Of a stretch of 64,000 bases of DNA, positions 35,765 through 49,599 are shown one piece after another. Location of the stretch: NCBI GenBank assembly GCA_001574975.1, contig KQ965774.1:136548-200547 (forward strand), written 5' to 3'. Below the pieces are notes generated by a model. That model ran no database searches and had not been told where the DNA came from. It saw only the letters and a program-made list of their open reading frames with translations. Within the stretch, counting starts at the first letter, position 1, and every line of letters starts with the position of its first letter. The DNA is from Gonapodya prolifera JEL478 (taxonomy: Eukaryota; Monoblepharomycota; Monoblepharidomycetes; Monoblepharidales; Gonapodyaceae). The position numbers were made by a program, and so were the translations under genes.

Positions 35765-36099
35765 ACCAGCATGCAGGTCAAAAGCAGTACACCAACCTTA
35801 ACTGGGGGCTACTTACAACAAGTTCACTATGTCACCTGAGTCTGAGCACCTTACAGCATTTTGCTGCCAGTTTAGGATGTGCACTGCAGTGTCCCACACT
35901 GTTGACAAATACACAACAACCAGGCCTACTCTTGGTGCCTTGGTCATGTCCATAGCCTTGTCAGGTACATTACACAGTAATGGAAACAATGCTCAATTAG
36001 TGCACCTGGAGAGAGTGGTGATTACGGACCTCATGGCTCTTGCAGGTGTGAGGCTCATCCTCAATCCCACAAAATACACCTGATCTGCCATAGAGACTA

Positions 36100-39000
36100 G
36101 TTCTGGTAGCACCCACAATTCTTTAGCATGTTGATTTGAGAAACTACATACTTGTGAATGGAGTTGTTGTTGTACCTTTCTCCTGGTAACCAAACTACCA
36201 AAAGTAGTTTGATGATGCTTAAAGCTTAAGTGCAAACAAAAAATTTAGCTTACCACTTTCACTCTTTGGCTCACCCCTCCTTGGTGGTCATAAAGGAGTT
36301 GCTTCACAGCACTGGGGTACCCATGAAAGTTGAAGAGTACTGGTTTATCTTTTGTAAATATTACACCAAACTCCTCCTCAGAGAGACTGTGGGGGTGGCC
36401 ATGTGTTGTTGAGAGCATCATAAGATCTTGGGATAATTTAAATCATTGTACAACTTTGGAAAGCTGAAGAATAACAGCAGCCTTACCTGTTACATTCACC
36501 TGAACTTTCAGAGAAGGTAAATCCTTTTGCAAGAGTGATGCAGCAGCAACAACCTTTATTATGTGAATCAATTAGTTCACATAGGCCTCTTCCTGTAGCA
36601 GCATTTTTCTCACCTCAAAAGTGGCTTCTGCACCACATCCAACCAACACAACATCAGAGTTCATCCCTTCATTGGAGCTTGCCCACTTCCATATGGCTAC
36701 TCCAGCCTCACAGGCTTTATGTGTATCCTAACCACAAAGAAAGTATATTCTTGAAAGGGCCGCCAAACTTTTTTGTTAACCTCACCCCCCATGTACCCCA
36801 TGCAGGTGTTGGATGCTTGCTTGCAACAACAAGATTGATACATCCTTTGGTCTTCAAGCATTGATTGACTGCAAATAATGTACTTGGTGCATCTGGTGGG
36901 AAGGAAATCCTCACAAAACAAGTCTTCATGTTAAATAAGGCATTGATGAATCTGAAAGTTTCCACAAAGAAAATCTAGATATAAGCCAAGTGTAATAAAG
37001 TTCAATAAATTCTCATGTTGGGTCCTGGTGTGAGTACCCATTGTGCTCCTGTCTCCAGAGTGTTAAGGTCTCAAGGTAGTTGATGGATGAGAGAGGTTTG
37101 CACCATGTTGTCTTCACTCCCTATCTTGATAAACTAAAAGTATGGATAAAGGTAGAAGGGTGAACAAGAGACAAAAAGTCTCCAAATGTATCTCACCTTT
37201 GCATATTGAACCATATGGTTGCTTGTAAAAGAAATAAGACAAAAGATGAAAAAAACATCCAAGTAGCATGGGCTAAAAACTGTTGAAAGCTTACTGATAA
37301 TTGGCAGGAAAGCGTCATAGCTTGGGAAGAGCGCAGTACATCCTGTGAGTGTGTACCCTTGCATCCAAACCTGGCAGTTGTGTTCCTGCAGCACACTCCA
37401 ATCATTATAATTGAGACCAAAACTAACATTTCTCACTGGTCACCTGATAGGACTTCCACAACTGCACCACTTTGTCCTGGGCCACCAGCAGGCTCCTCCA
37501 TTTCATTAGGAGATGCCCATTAAAAACACCTTGTTGTAGCCTTGAAGACTAAGTGGAGATGATGTGACTCCATTTCTTTTGGGGGTTCAGCAAGGAGCAC
37601 AGAAACATCAGATGATCCTACAATATTGTGAAGGAACCAAATGTATAGCCCCTCACCATCAGGGAGAGAAGATTCTGAATGAGCCTTTATTCCTGGAATG
37701 GAGAGTTTAAGAGAGAAGAGCTGCAAGAATAATTCTGTTTCTAATACTCACTTTTAGAACACCACAGCAAGATACTCTCCTACATTATCCATTGCACTAA
37801 CTCTTGTTCCCCAAACTCCTTGGTAGAAGTTCTCAGGTGCTGGAAGTGTGAGTGGTTGGTGGGTTTTAAATGTTTGAGAGTTGTGTCTAAATTGGGATGA
37901 TTCTAGAAACAAAAGAAAAACCAAGTATTTGGCTGTGAGACCCACCCCATCCATCTCTGGGGATCTGGAAGTATCCCTCTTATATCTGGATCCACCTCAA
38001 TAGTCAGCCCCTGTCCAACCCAAATAAGTTCTTCCACTTGGTAACTCTTGAGCCATCCATTCAATAAGGCCCTCTCTTTGGCATCAGTGAGACCATGAGG
38101 CAAGGGGATCTGGTGAAAATGCCAGTTCCCTCAAGATTTTCTCCATCTGGTAGCTTTGCAGGACATGTCCATCCTTTTGGCATGCAGAGAATGATATGTG
38201 GCCAGAATGGGTGCCTAAATGGATTCCCAGATCTTGCAGCTTCCTGGATTCTATGGATTTCAGAAAGTGACCTGTTGTAGTGAGAAGATTTTTTTTTCAC
38301 AGCGCACAGGATTATGCTTATGAACTTTACCATTCCACTGCTGCTGCCATATCAGCATCAATGTGCTGTAGATCTTCAACAATGCAGACTTGATAGCCAT
38401 AGCCAGAAAAGAGAGCAGTGAGTTCATTGTCACTGAAGATGGAGCATTTGGATTTTAGAAGCAACAATGCACAATCAAACAAACTCACTCCATGGCACCA
38501 AAGATAGTTGGGTTTGCAATCTTCTATCTGTTGAGATGCAGTATTGGAAGAACAGCCCCTGACTCTTTGAGATCCAAGAACTTGTAGCCATGCCAGGCTG
38601 TTGCTGTTTAGCCTGTCTCTGCCTCACCATCTGCAGGAATTAAAGTTATACACAGTCTTCTCAAGTAGCCAAAAGCCTTTTTATACACACCTCCCACCAG
38701 ACAAGTCACAATAAGGTTAGGATTGTCCATCACTGCACCAAAAGCAACAGAGAGTGCATATCCCGGCTCTCCTCCCTCATTAAATGTCCCAGGTACTTCT
38801 CCTGAAGTGTGGCTAGTAAAAGATGATGTTATTTGCAGCAATTTTAAGCTTTCTTCAAGTGCTAACCTATCCTCCAAGCCAACTGAACCTCTTGGCAACA
38901 CTGTGGAGGCCTGCTGCAGTACATCCATAGTCTGGGTAAAACATGCCCAAAGTTCCTTCAAGCCAGAGATTTGCCAACACAGCAGGCATGACCAGGTCCT

Positions 39001-39446
39001 AAGTTGGTAGGCATGTTAGTTAGGAATAGAAAGCTCATTTGCAACACAGCTGCATACCAATCACAAAGAATATGTCAAGTTTGAGCAGATAGTTGCAGTG
39101 AGCGTAAGCAATGTTGATTCCAGGGCACGTTCCCCAATGCCCAAGCAGTCTCTCTTTGATATCCGTCACTGCAATTGCTTTTGTGACAAGTGGAGGGTCT
39201 GTCTTTCAGGAACAACATGGCAGCTGCGAGGTAGTTGGTCAGTTGGCGGGTTTTCTCAAGTGCAGCAAGGTTGGCGTGGTTTGAACGAAGCAGCGCCGCC
39301 TTGGCAACTGATCTGTCGACAAGGAAACTCTTGGCTGCGTCGAGAGATGACGTGAGACGTGTCTCGCCGGGTTGAACAGGGGAGCCCGATGCAGTCGCAG
39401 TGGAAGGACTTGTGGGGCTTGGAACGGTATCGTTGCTGGATGACAT
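36100..39446 (-). pseudogene. Phosphoketolase, broken
   Basis: Relic of a xylulose-5-phosphate/fructose-6-phosphate phosphoketolase (thiamine diphosphate enzyme making acetyl phosphate). From a start at 39446 (MSSSNDTVPSPTSPSTATAS) the family order is kept. It runs [123 protein letters not shown] with FPSYDAFL, INLVVASKHPTPAW, IWKWASSNEGMNSDVVLVGC, FNFHGYPSAVKQLLYDHQGG and GYQEKGTTTTPF (about 36150-36190). It is disabled by several frame changes (for example after LFLKDR and inside GPGHA) and by in-frame stops, one straight after DGEAETG. The last 80 or so codons are missing. Intron positions are still visible. Only the first 350 bp are CpG-normal. A TGACGTCA lies 54 bp upstream (39500-39507). 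Confidence 0.88.
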
Positions 39447-39624
39447 GTCGGCTGTCGATTTTGTGGGATTCGCGGCTTGGAATGTGATAAACCGAAGGCT
39501 GACGTCAATCAACAAATTCGTTACTCTTTTACGTAATGAAAAATTCTAGATATAAATGTAAAAATCCAACCGAGCAAGCTGTGGCATTATCATTGAGACT
39601 GGGAGACGTGGAATGAGTACTTCA

Positions 39625-41035
39625 TCACAATTTCGTACTGTGCGGGGCCTTCTTCACGCGGTTAGCCATCGGAATAGAGATCGTCATTTGTCTAGAGTAA
39701 GGGAAAGTAAGAGCACCGTTAGCGTCCTCTTCACCTCTGCCAACTGCCGACTGCCCCCTGCCAAGAGCTCACGGGTGGTCGGTACTCACCTCGCAATTGC
39801 AAGCAACCGACCCGTCTCATCCCAAACCTCGACATCAAACTCTTTCCGACCGTTCGTGGTATATCTGTTACGGGAGTGCAGTAGAACCCATTCCAGGGTG
39901 GGGTCAGGGATCGCGCGGATTTGGAGATGGTAGTCCATCGTCTGGGATGCGCGAATGAATCACACATCACGTTAATTTGAACACTTACGGTGACAGACTT
40001 ACGGGCATCCAAATGCGGCCTTCACGGGGGTGGTTCTCGAACATAACGGGTGACGCATAGTAGTCACTCCAGAATCCCAGCGATACGGTGTCTTGGATGT
40101 CACCAGAGTTCCACTGTTTGACCGAGTGGGCACAATTAACGTCAATGGCAATGAATAATGACTTCACGACACGAGCAGTCACTCACCCGCACCCATTTAG
40201 CCCATTCCGTTCCCCGCTCCATGGTTTTCAGTTCCTCCTTGGTGTGGGGTTGATCCAGAATGTCGGTGAAGTCATTGAAGGCTTTCCCCGTGCGTGGAGA
40301 CCGGTATCCTGCGGGAACTTTGGCGCGTGGAATACAGTTCTCCCGAGTGGGAAGACCGAGTCCCACGGGGAACGACGGTGCAGCCGAGGAGGAGTCCACG
40401 ATCGACATGGGTGGGCCATTCGTGGCAGGCAGAGCAGGCGGGTCGAACGGCGACGTGATTGGTGTTCGACCATCGTTAGAGAGGAGGGTGGTTAACCCTC
40501 GCTCATTGGACAGATCCGACATGGTGACGTTGGCAGTCACGAGGTTGGAGAATGAAGGACCAGTGGAGCCCTCTTTTGCGGGCGCCTCCTGCCGAACAGT
40601 CACGTCGAAGACCGCGAACCTTCCTCCGATGCGACGAGGGGTGACGACGGCGAAGTATGGGCCAGGTCGGCCGCCTTCGAGGAAAACAGCAGAGCAGGAG
40701 ACGGGCTCTGAAGAAGAAAGAGTGGATGTGTTTCAGTCAAAGCGGCGGTCGGAATGGAGTAGGGCATACCTGGGAATCGCTTCGCAAGTCCCTGCCGCCG
40801 AACTTCCTGGCGAGCTGCTTCCAAAATGATACCAGCAACGTATCCTCTGAAGTCATCCCGAGCGGAATGTCAGATATGGATTGTGGTCCGCAAACAACGC
40901 AGCGCTCAGCGCTCACCCGAATGGAGACACCCCGGTGAGGAACTGATCGTCGATTTGGCCCTTCCAGACGGCAGACTCTTGCCTCCCGCCCAGTTCCGGT
41001 GCCAATTCTTCTGTGATGGTATGAGAGAAAGACAT
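39625..41035 (-). CDS. Thioesterase-like superfamily (acyl-CoA) protein
   Basis: Hot-dog-fold thioesterase-like protein, probably acting on acyl-CoA; substrate unknown. The start at 41035 gives MSFSHTITEELAPELGGRQE and ends the exon with FLTGVSPFG. Spliced on is GYVAGIILEAARQEVRRQGL, the GGY-type helix. Then come VSCSAVFLEGGRPGPYFAVV and IGGRFAVFDVTVRQEAPAKE, typical of the first hot-dog repeat. Next is a variable Ser/Pro-rich linker. The second repeat is FWSDYYASPVMFENHPREGR, then MDYHLQIRAIPDPTLEWVLL and FDVEVWDETGRLLAIAR. The last small exon ends at 39625. Introns have standard borders (for example donor after VSPFG near 40917). It is intact as far as I can see and lies immediately outside the CpG-depleted island. 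Confidence 0.7.
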
Positions 41036-41437
41036 CCTGATGGCCGAGTCTTCACGAAAGGACGTCAATTATCGGATCGGAATCGTGTGAACAGAACACA
41101 AGGCTTCCCGCTCACGGTATGGGGCATCCTTGGCGGATTCCGGATAGTGCGATGGTCTTCGCTTAGAAGATACACCGCTGGAGGTAGAGTTGGCAGTCGA
41201 CATCGAGTGATGTGTTGGTTTGCGTTCAGTTTGATTCCGAAGTTCGGGAAAATTTCGGTCTTCAATTTCTCCCTCCCGCACCAACAGGTGTTACCCACAC
41301 ATTTAAATTGCTAACTAGGGGCAAATAGAAGCTACTAAATGTCCACGCGACCGGAACGCAACAACATCCGGATGGTCCGCACCCCCATACGCAGACCTCT
41401 CTCGTGGGTGTGCGTCCGCGCCGCTCCAGCAGGTCGT

Positions 41438-43751
<2,314 letters not shown>

Positions 43752-44112
43752 TTCGGTTGGTTGAGTTGCGGAAGGAAGGAGATTGAGAAGTGGAGAAACA
43801 AGAATGTTTTGGGTGGCGTGGCAAAAGAAGAATAAACCCCTTGGGGGGCGAAGCAGGTGTGGCACGGTCACAACGTGTGAGGCTTGCCGCAGCATGTGAC
43901 GGGCGAGTAATTTAAATTCAGGGTTACATTCGTTGCGCTGACGATTCTGACTGGACTGATGGTACGCGGGCGGGAGGTTCCTGCCTTTGAGGCTCCTGGA
44001 CACTCACTCCCCAACAACTTAAGCACCGTCTCCTCCACACTCTCTGACCACCGCGAATGCCGCTGCTCGGGCCCTCCCAATCTCTCCCAAAAGTGAACGA
44101 CTTCCCCCAGAG
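43752..44112. other. Upstream region of the SAH1 gene
   Basis: About 360 bases 5' of the hydrolase start, CpG-normal. Open frames here are short and without resemblance to known families. Confidence 0.4.
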
Positions 44113-44933
44113 ACGCATCAACGTGTGATCGAATCCTTCACCAAGCTCTCTTTGAAGCATCGCCTTCGAGTCTACCAACTCTCAGAGTACAACCTCCAGA
44201 AGTACTACGACGTTCCCATCGCTCCGAACTGCCCCATTGCCCTACGCCAAATTTCTACGTTGGCCATCACCGCGGGCATATCATTGGAATACGCTTTCCA
44301 CCTTATCACCGTCCGCGCCGCCCCAGATATTAATGCGCTGGTGAAAAGTCACTCGTTTAGAGTGCAAGAAATATGTTTCAATGGTTCGCCATATCATTCT
44401 ACACGCTGACTGCGTCATTCGGATCTCCGCGAAGCCGAAAATCATTGAGGAACGTTTTGGATACCAGCGTCGGAGGTTGAACGGTCTGACTGGAAGAGAT
44501 TGAACGTGGCCGTTTTTATATCGAACTCGCGAAACTGGAAGCATTAAAGAGGTTCGGATCAGAGAGTGGATTCCAGAAAGCGGCCATGCGGCTGCACCTC
44601 ACTGCGGCGGCCGAGAGGAACGATATTGAGATCTCTACAGACGTTGCTCTGTTCGAACGGACGGTTGTCCAAATCCATCAACGAAAGACCAACACTGACT
44701 TCACGTGGGAATTTTTGAATCACCATCGCGAGATACAGAGAGCGCTATTCATGAACTTGTTCAACAATCGGGAGTTGTTTCATGGATGGTCACCAAACAA
44801 GCCCACACAGACCACGAACGGAGTCCTTGAGTGGACGACCTGGAGGTTCTTCTTCGTCTCCCACATTAAGTTCCGGAAGCCATATTTTTCCGAGTGCATG
44901 CAGCTGTGGGAGGAGTCCCCGGACGCTTGAATC
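44113..44933 (+). pseudogene. Unrecognised gene with frame changes
   Basis: Three consecutive coding-like blocks in different frames: RVIESFTKLSLKHRLRVYQL (44113-44400), HIILHADCVIRISAKPKIIE then ERFGYQRRRLNGL (about 44380-44490), and GRFYIELAKLEALKRF through AAAERNDIEISTDVALFERT to the stop near 44931. The junctions show no convincing splice signals, so this is either a decayed gene or a rare multi-exon gene I cannot resolve. The composition is that of coding host DNA. I do not recognise the family. Confidence 0.3.
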
Positions 44934-45924
44934 CTACGATTGTGGTGAGTATTACTGTTCCCGAAGTGGATCTGATTCATCACCGATGGAATCTCACGAC
45001 GTTTCATCTATCTGATATTGATAGAGCCCCGTCGGTCTCTTCACAGTGTTCTCCATATTCTTGCCACCATATCTGTTCACCCTCAATGAGTGTTTTGTGC
45101 GCCCGGTTTCATTGGCGACTCTGACTCCCGGCTTGAGTCGCTCCGGGAGTGCTTGCAATTGATGCATGGCACGATTCCGAGCGCTGGTTCTGTGTGATCA
45201 GACCATTTCCTTTTCTCCGAATATTCTTTGAACTTCCAACATCACACTCACTGCCCCCCTCTATTCCCATCAACACATGTGACCCCACTTGTTTCCTTTT
45301 CCCAGTGCTCACGATTGCACTTATTTATGCTCCTCGCTTTAAACTGCACGGACGCTGGATTTCGAGAACACAAACTCGCTGTTTTATTTCGGGATGGTCA
45401 TGTCGGACTTGGCGCGGTAGTAGCAAACGGATATCAGAATTGTTCGAGTAATCTTGTGTGTCTTGACTCGACAGTGCTGTGTAGCTAGTAGCTAGGCGAC
45501 ATGGCCTTCTCTATGTAATATTTGTTTTTGCTTCCCCACTGTGCTCTAACATGGTGTACTTTACCTCGCTGACGTTTGAAAGAACTTGGTCGGAAAGTTC
45601 CTTCGAGTGGTGACATCATAATATCAGCGGATACGAGCTCGAACGGACTCAACACAACAACAACATGCATTCTCCGACAAAAGAAAAATCCTTGCTTCGC
45701 AGACTCCATCGAGCGTCAAAGTGCAATCCAACGAGCTTGTCGGCGAGACATGACATCAGCTCATCCAGCACCTGTTTCTCCGGGTCATCGACAAGAGATG
45801 TAACGGAACTTGTCAGGCCCGGAAGCGCTATCTCCATAAACAGCCAGGCCGCGAGCGATCACGTAACATTGTTGCCATACCATCGCCGTGGCCAGACCAA
45901 AGCATTACTACAGCTCGCCAATAA
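44934..45924. other. Intergenic, about 1 kb
   Basis: No coding region supported on either strand. It includes the region upstream of the thioredoxin-fold gene. Confidence 0.5.
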
Positions 45925-47041
45925 ATGCCAACCGAATCCACACCCGACGGCGTCATCTGCGACGGATCCGTCTGCTACCCTCCAGGAATGGCGCCTTCCC
46001 ATCTCAAGGACGCGACCGCGTCTGCCCAGGACTCGTCGGAGCTTCCCGGCTGCCTCGCGCCATTGAAGGGACTCGTGGACGACCAGGGGAAGCCGCTGGA
46101 CGATAAGCAGATCGCGTCGCTGAGAAATAAAGTCGTCGGACTGTATTTTAGCGCCCAGTGGTGTGGGCCGTGCCGCGCTTTCTCGCCTGTGAGTTCGAAT
46201 TTGCTGCGTATGATGGAGTCCCATTTGCCAAAACTGAAGGACAACGGCCACGGCGACTTGAATGATTCCATCTTCTGTCAATCTTTGGGCAATCGTGACG
46301 TGGAATGGCTTTTCCAGGTCCTCTCGGAGTTCCTTAAATATCACAAAGGGGAGTTCGCCGTGGTTTATGTGTCGGCCGACAACACCAAGGAACAGATGGT
46401 GGAAAACATTAAAGGAAAGGGATACTGGGCGGTTCCATTTGAAGGTGAGAGCTAGGCCCACTTGAAAGCTCCCTTACGAATTTCTTACATTCATCCGCAA
46501 TCGGGAACGCTCGTCAGAGGCTCTCCTCCGACAGACACTTTCATCTACCCACAAAATTACGGGCATTCCCACGCTTGTTGTCGTTGATGGAAAGACAGGT
46601 ACGGCGTTCTCTCGGAGCGGGCGAGCAGCGCTCACAAAGGACAAGAATAAAGCATGGGAGGTGAGCTATCGCCCTGTGGGGTGTCCCTATGCTCGAGCTC
46701 CATTGATCCCGGCGATTTATATGTCATTACAGGAGTGGCAGCAAGGACGTTGCTCTGCAGAAGAAGCGGGCGGGGGGGAGGGCATGAGTGGTGTCGCTTC
46801 TGTCGTCTTGAACCTCGTGGCCCAAGCCGTCCAAGCGATGGTCATTTACTGGCTCCTCAAATACTTTTTGTGAGTGTGCATATAGGTGGAGATGTCCCAG
46901 CAATGCTTCCGACCGAGCTCTGATATGTTCACCTTCCGTCCTTATAGCCCTACCTGGTTCGAGGGCGATCGCGCAGCGAAGACTGCCGCAAAAGTTTTGA
47001 CAGGGGCGGATGATGATGATGACTACGAGGACGACTACTAA
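45925..47041 (+). CDS. Thioredoxin-fold protein (nucleoredoxin/tryparedoxin-like) with C-terminal membrane segment
   Basis: Redox protein of the thioredoxin-like class. The start at 45925 (MPTESTPDGVICDG) leads to VVGLYFSAQWCGPCRAFSP, with the active-site WCGPC at about 46160-46175. After an intron (46189-46317) come VLSEFLKYHKGEFAVVYVSA, DNTKEQMVENIKGKGYWAVP and FE. A later exon gives KITGIPTLVVVDGKTGTAFS with the cis-proline in GIPT, then a linker. A hydrophobic stretch VVLNLVAQAVQAMVIYWLLK follows. The last exon ends in a strongly acidic tail DDDDDYEDDY at 47041. The membrane segment near the C-terminus and acidic tail are not part of the usual fold and suggest anchoring to a membrane with the thioredoxin domain on one side; this is inference. 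The first intron is 129 nt, a multiple of three, and has no stop in frame. Confidence 0.8.
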
Positions 47042-47589
47042 ATAAGACCAGCGACCAAGCCTTTTAACAACAACTACCCCTTGTTCTTCTTGGATGTAAA
47101 TAATGTAATGCCTAGATCTTCTGTTTGCAAGATTTCTTTTATCTGAACCGAAGTTCTGAGGACCAAACGGAACGGAATGAATGAGTTGTGCGGAAAGGAA
47201 AAACGCAACTTTCTCGGTGCAGTTACGTGACGGAGGGATCAATTTCATTAGTTATGCGGTGCAGGATGGTCCTCAGTGAAGGTCTCCTTCATCGGGACAG
47301 GTCTCTCGAGATCGCGTGCGATTGGCTGACGCTCCGTCGGTCGTTGAAATAGGAAGAAGGGCGTTGAGAGCAGTTTCGGGCTTCTAGATTGCGAGCTGCA
47401 ATTCTGCTATATCCAGGCGTGTGATAAGAGAGATTCCAGCGCGCCTGGAACCTTAGACGTCGGTGTTGTGTTCCTGTCAGGCATGTCATTGGTGCTATGT
47501 CCTTAACAGGCCTAATTTCCTCGCTTTGATCTCCCAATCTTGAAATCAACATGGCGATGAATCAACCTCAGCAAACCTGTTGCAGTCGA
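47042..47589. other. Intergenic
   Basis: About 550 bases, no gene supported. Confidence 0.5.
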
Positions 47590-49560
47590 TGCATCACCTT
47601 AGATCAGCTACGGCCCTAGTTGGGGTGACTGTGTTCGCTTGTGAGTCGTGCCGGAGCTTTTCATTCGAGGCATCGCTTACCCAATTTTCTTGAAAGATGT
47701 CACCGGGATCATTCTCGGGAATGTCCTCATGGAACATAGTTGCCTCGCGAACTACTGCATCGAGAGTGTTCACCCAATGGCGAAGACCAGCTCGAGGATC
47801 GCCCTTTTGGTGTTTTACGGATGGATTGCAATTGGACGATTGCCGCCATCGCAGTTCGTAAAGATCTTTATTTAGCTGTGTCTTTTCATCAGCTTCAATC
47901 AGCGCCTCGTTACAGATTCGACGATCGCCAAACCTCTCCCTACTCATGTCCCTTCCGGTCATTGTGACATCTTACCCGGGAGTTTTCACACTCTCAGAGC
48001 TTCTGTGTCTTCTCTGGATCGTTGCTCTGCTCGCATTCAACCTGGGTTTCTTCCTGGTGCGCGTCGAAGAACTTCTCAACACACCGTCATACGTCACACG
48101 GAAACTCGCACCGGCGCGCCGCACAGCGCTGTTCTGGGTCATGTTCACCGGCAAGCTGACCGACGTGCCACTCGGACTTGCAATTCTCCTTGCGGTGAAA
48201 ACTCGGGATATCGCAGGATTTTTGATGTTTCGTTCGACGGACAAGTGTGGCTGCACCGTTGGGTCGGGTACTTCATGTGGATCGCCGTGTGCTTCCATTT
48301 GATGCCTTTCACCATCTACACCGCACAATGGAGGACTCCTGCGAACCTCATCTCAGTCTTCTTTTATGGTGGATTCAACCCCGGGGCTGGTGAATCCCCA
48401 CCCAAAAATGGCTTGGGAACGTCAGTCATGACTGACGCTTTTTGATCAAACGTTCGCCAATTCAACCATCTCCTCCTCGCAGCTGGCAGTCGGCCATTGG
48501 CATTTACTCCACGATAGTAATTATCCCCGTAGCAATCCTATCCCTTCCAATCATCCGCCGCTAGCGCTTTGAGCTGTTCTACTGCACCCACTTCCTCGTA
48601 TTCCCAGCCATGTTCCTTGCCTGGATCCACGCAGCATCAGACTTCTATTACTGCATCCCGGGTCTTATCCTGTACGGCTACGATCTTTTGCTTCGCTGGA
48701 CTGCGACGACGCGGACCATTGACATTCTGAGGGTGCGAAAGGAGCCAGCGGGATTTGTCCGGGTGGACTTTTTGTGGCCCGAGGGGCTTGATGAAGTTGA
48801 GGGTGGCTGTGGATGGGCACTGTTCTCGCCACCAGAGCTGTCCAGACACCAGTGGCACCCGTTCAGGTGAGTGCTACAGCCAGCATATCAGATGTCAAGA
48901 GTCAACCCTGACTGACCCCGTTCGTCTCCTCTTGCCAGCTTTGCCCAACCCGTCGGATCTCCAACTGCCACGATCCTTTTCCGCCCATCACAGTATTCGA
49001 CAATCACCTGGGCGCACCACCTTGAGCGGCAGCTGATATCCAAAGGTAAAGAATCTGCCCGACCCCAGCTATCATTTCGCCTGGACGGGCCTTTCGGAGG
49101 TGACTTTTGCCCTAAAGGGTACGAAAAGGTTCTGTGTATGGCTGCCGGGACAGGGCTCTCACCGGCTCTAGGCGTGGCAAGTACTGCGATTTCTTCAAAA
49201 GGAGTCAGTGAGGTCATCTTGGCGTGGGGTGTCAGAGGTACATCTGGTGTTGATAGAATTTCTTTGATTGGAGGTGAGCATGCAAGTTAATCCTGTGTAA
49301 TGTCTTTGATGTATCTATTGTCTCAATTGTTTTTAGATCTCTTTGATGAGGGGAAAAAGAGTAAAGTTGATGTCAAAGTCACAGTGTACTCCACTGCGTC
49401 CAAGACTAACGCAAAAGAGCTGATCGATGAGAAGGTGACGCTAAAAGAAAACGAAGACGAAGAGAGGGAGTCTCCTGAGATAAGTTCTGTCGTACCGTGA
49501 AAGAAAAATAGGAAAACCGGAGTTCATCCCCATCTTCGACCTCAAAGGACCGTAAGAACG
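47590..49560 (+). pseudogene. Ferric reductase-like gene, broken (copy 1)
   Basis: Resembles the FRE/NOX family: membrane flavocytochromes that pass electrons from NADPH through FAD and two haems, for example for iron uptake. Blocks in order are ATALVGVTVFA, ANYCIESVHPMAKTSSRIAL with LLVFYGWIAIG, LWIVALLAFNLGFFLVRVEE, APARRTALFWVMFTGKLTDV, the first haem pair in WLHRWVGYFMWIAVCFHLMP, FFYGGFNPGAGESPPKNGLG, IIPVAILSLPIIRR, and the second haem pair in FELFYCTHFLVFPAMFLAWI followed by His. The FAD/NAD part has SQYSTITWAHHLERQ, LDGPFGGDF and VLCMAAGTGLSPALG. Defects: a TAG inside IIRR-RFELFY (about 48562), a frame change after WIAIG, and another after LAILLAVK. All may be true decay, since a partial second copy exists at 61150-62080. 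Confidence 0.75.
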
Positions 49561-49599
49561 AGTTTACGTCCCGTGCAACTGTAGCGATGGTAAATGGCA

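Larger units (their letters stand above)
28320..39100. repeat. CpG-depleted repeat island
   Basis: About 10.8 kb with very few CG dinucleotides and excess TG and CA, in sharp contrast to both flanks. It contains a mosaic of diverged repeat modules, LTR-like insertions and most of a broken phosphoketolase gene. CG is common again just outside both edges (for example around 28,150-28,320 and 39,100-39,400). The pattern is what deamination of methylated cytosine in CG, or a RIP-like process acting at CG, would leave. Confidence 0.8.

Noticed and set aside
28320-39100. CRISPR array or tandem satellite
   Set aside because: Repeat units are long, diverged and unevenly spaced; there are no short regular repeats with unique spacers.
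28320-39100. Foreign (horizontally acquired) island as the explanation of the base composition
   Set aside because: The island contains copies of the local ATG15 5' end and a host-type intron-bearing phosphoketolase, so mutation of resident DNA explains it better.
39075-39515. Frame ending CLRSLQLSAQT as a separate short protein
   Set aside because: The downstream part is the wrong frame of the phosphoketolase block GHWGTCPGINIAYAHCN; it is part of the broken gene.
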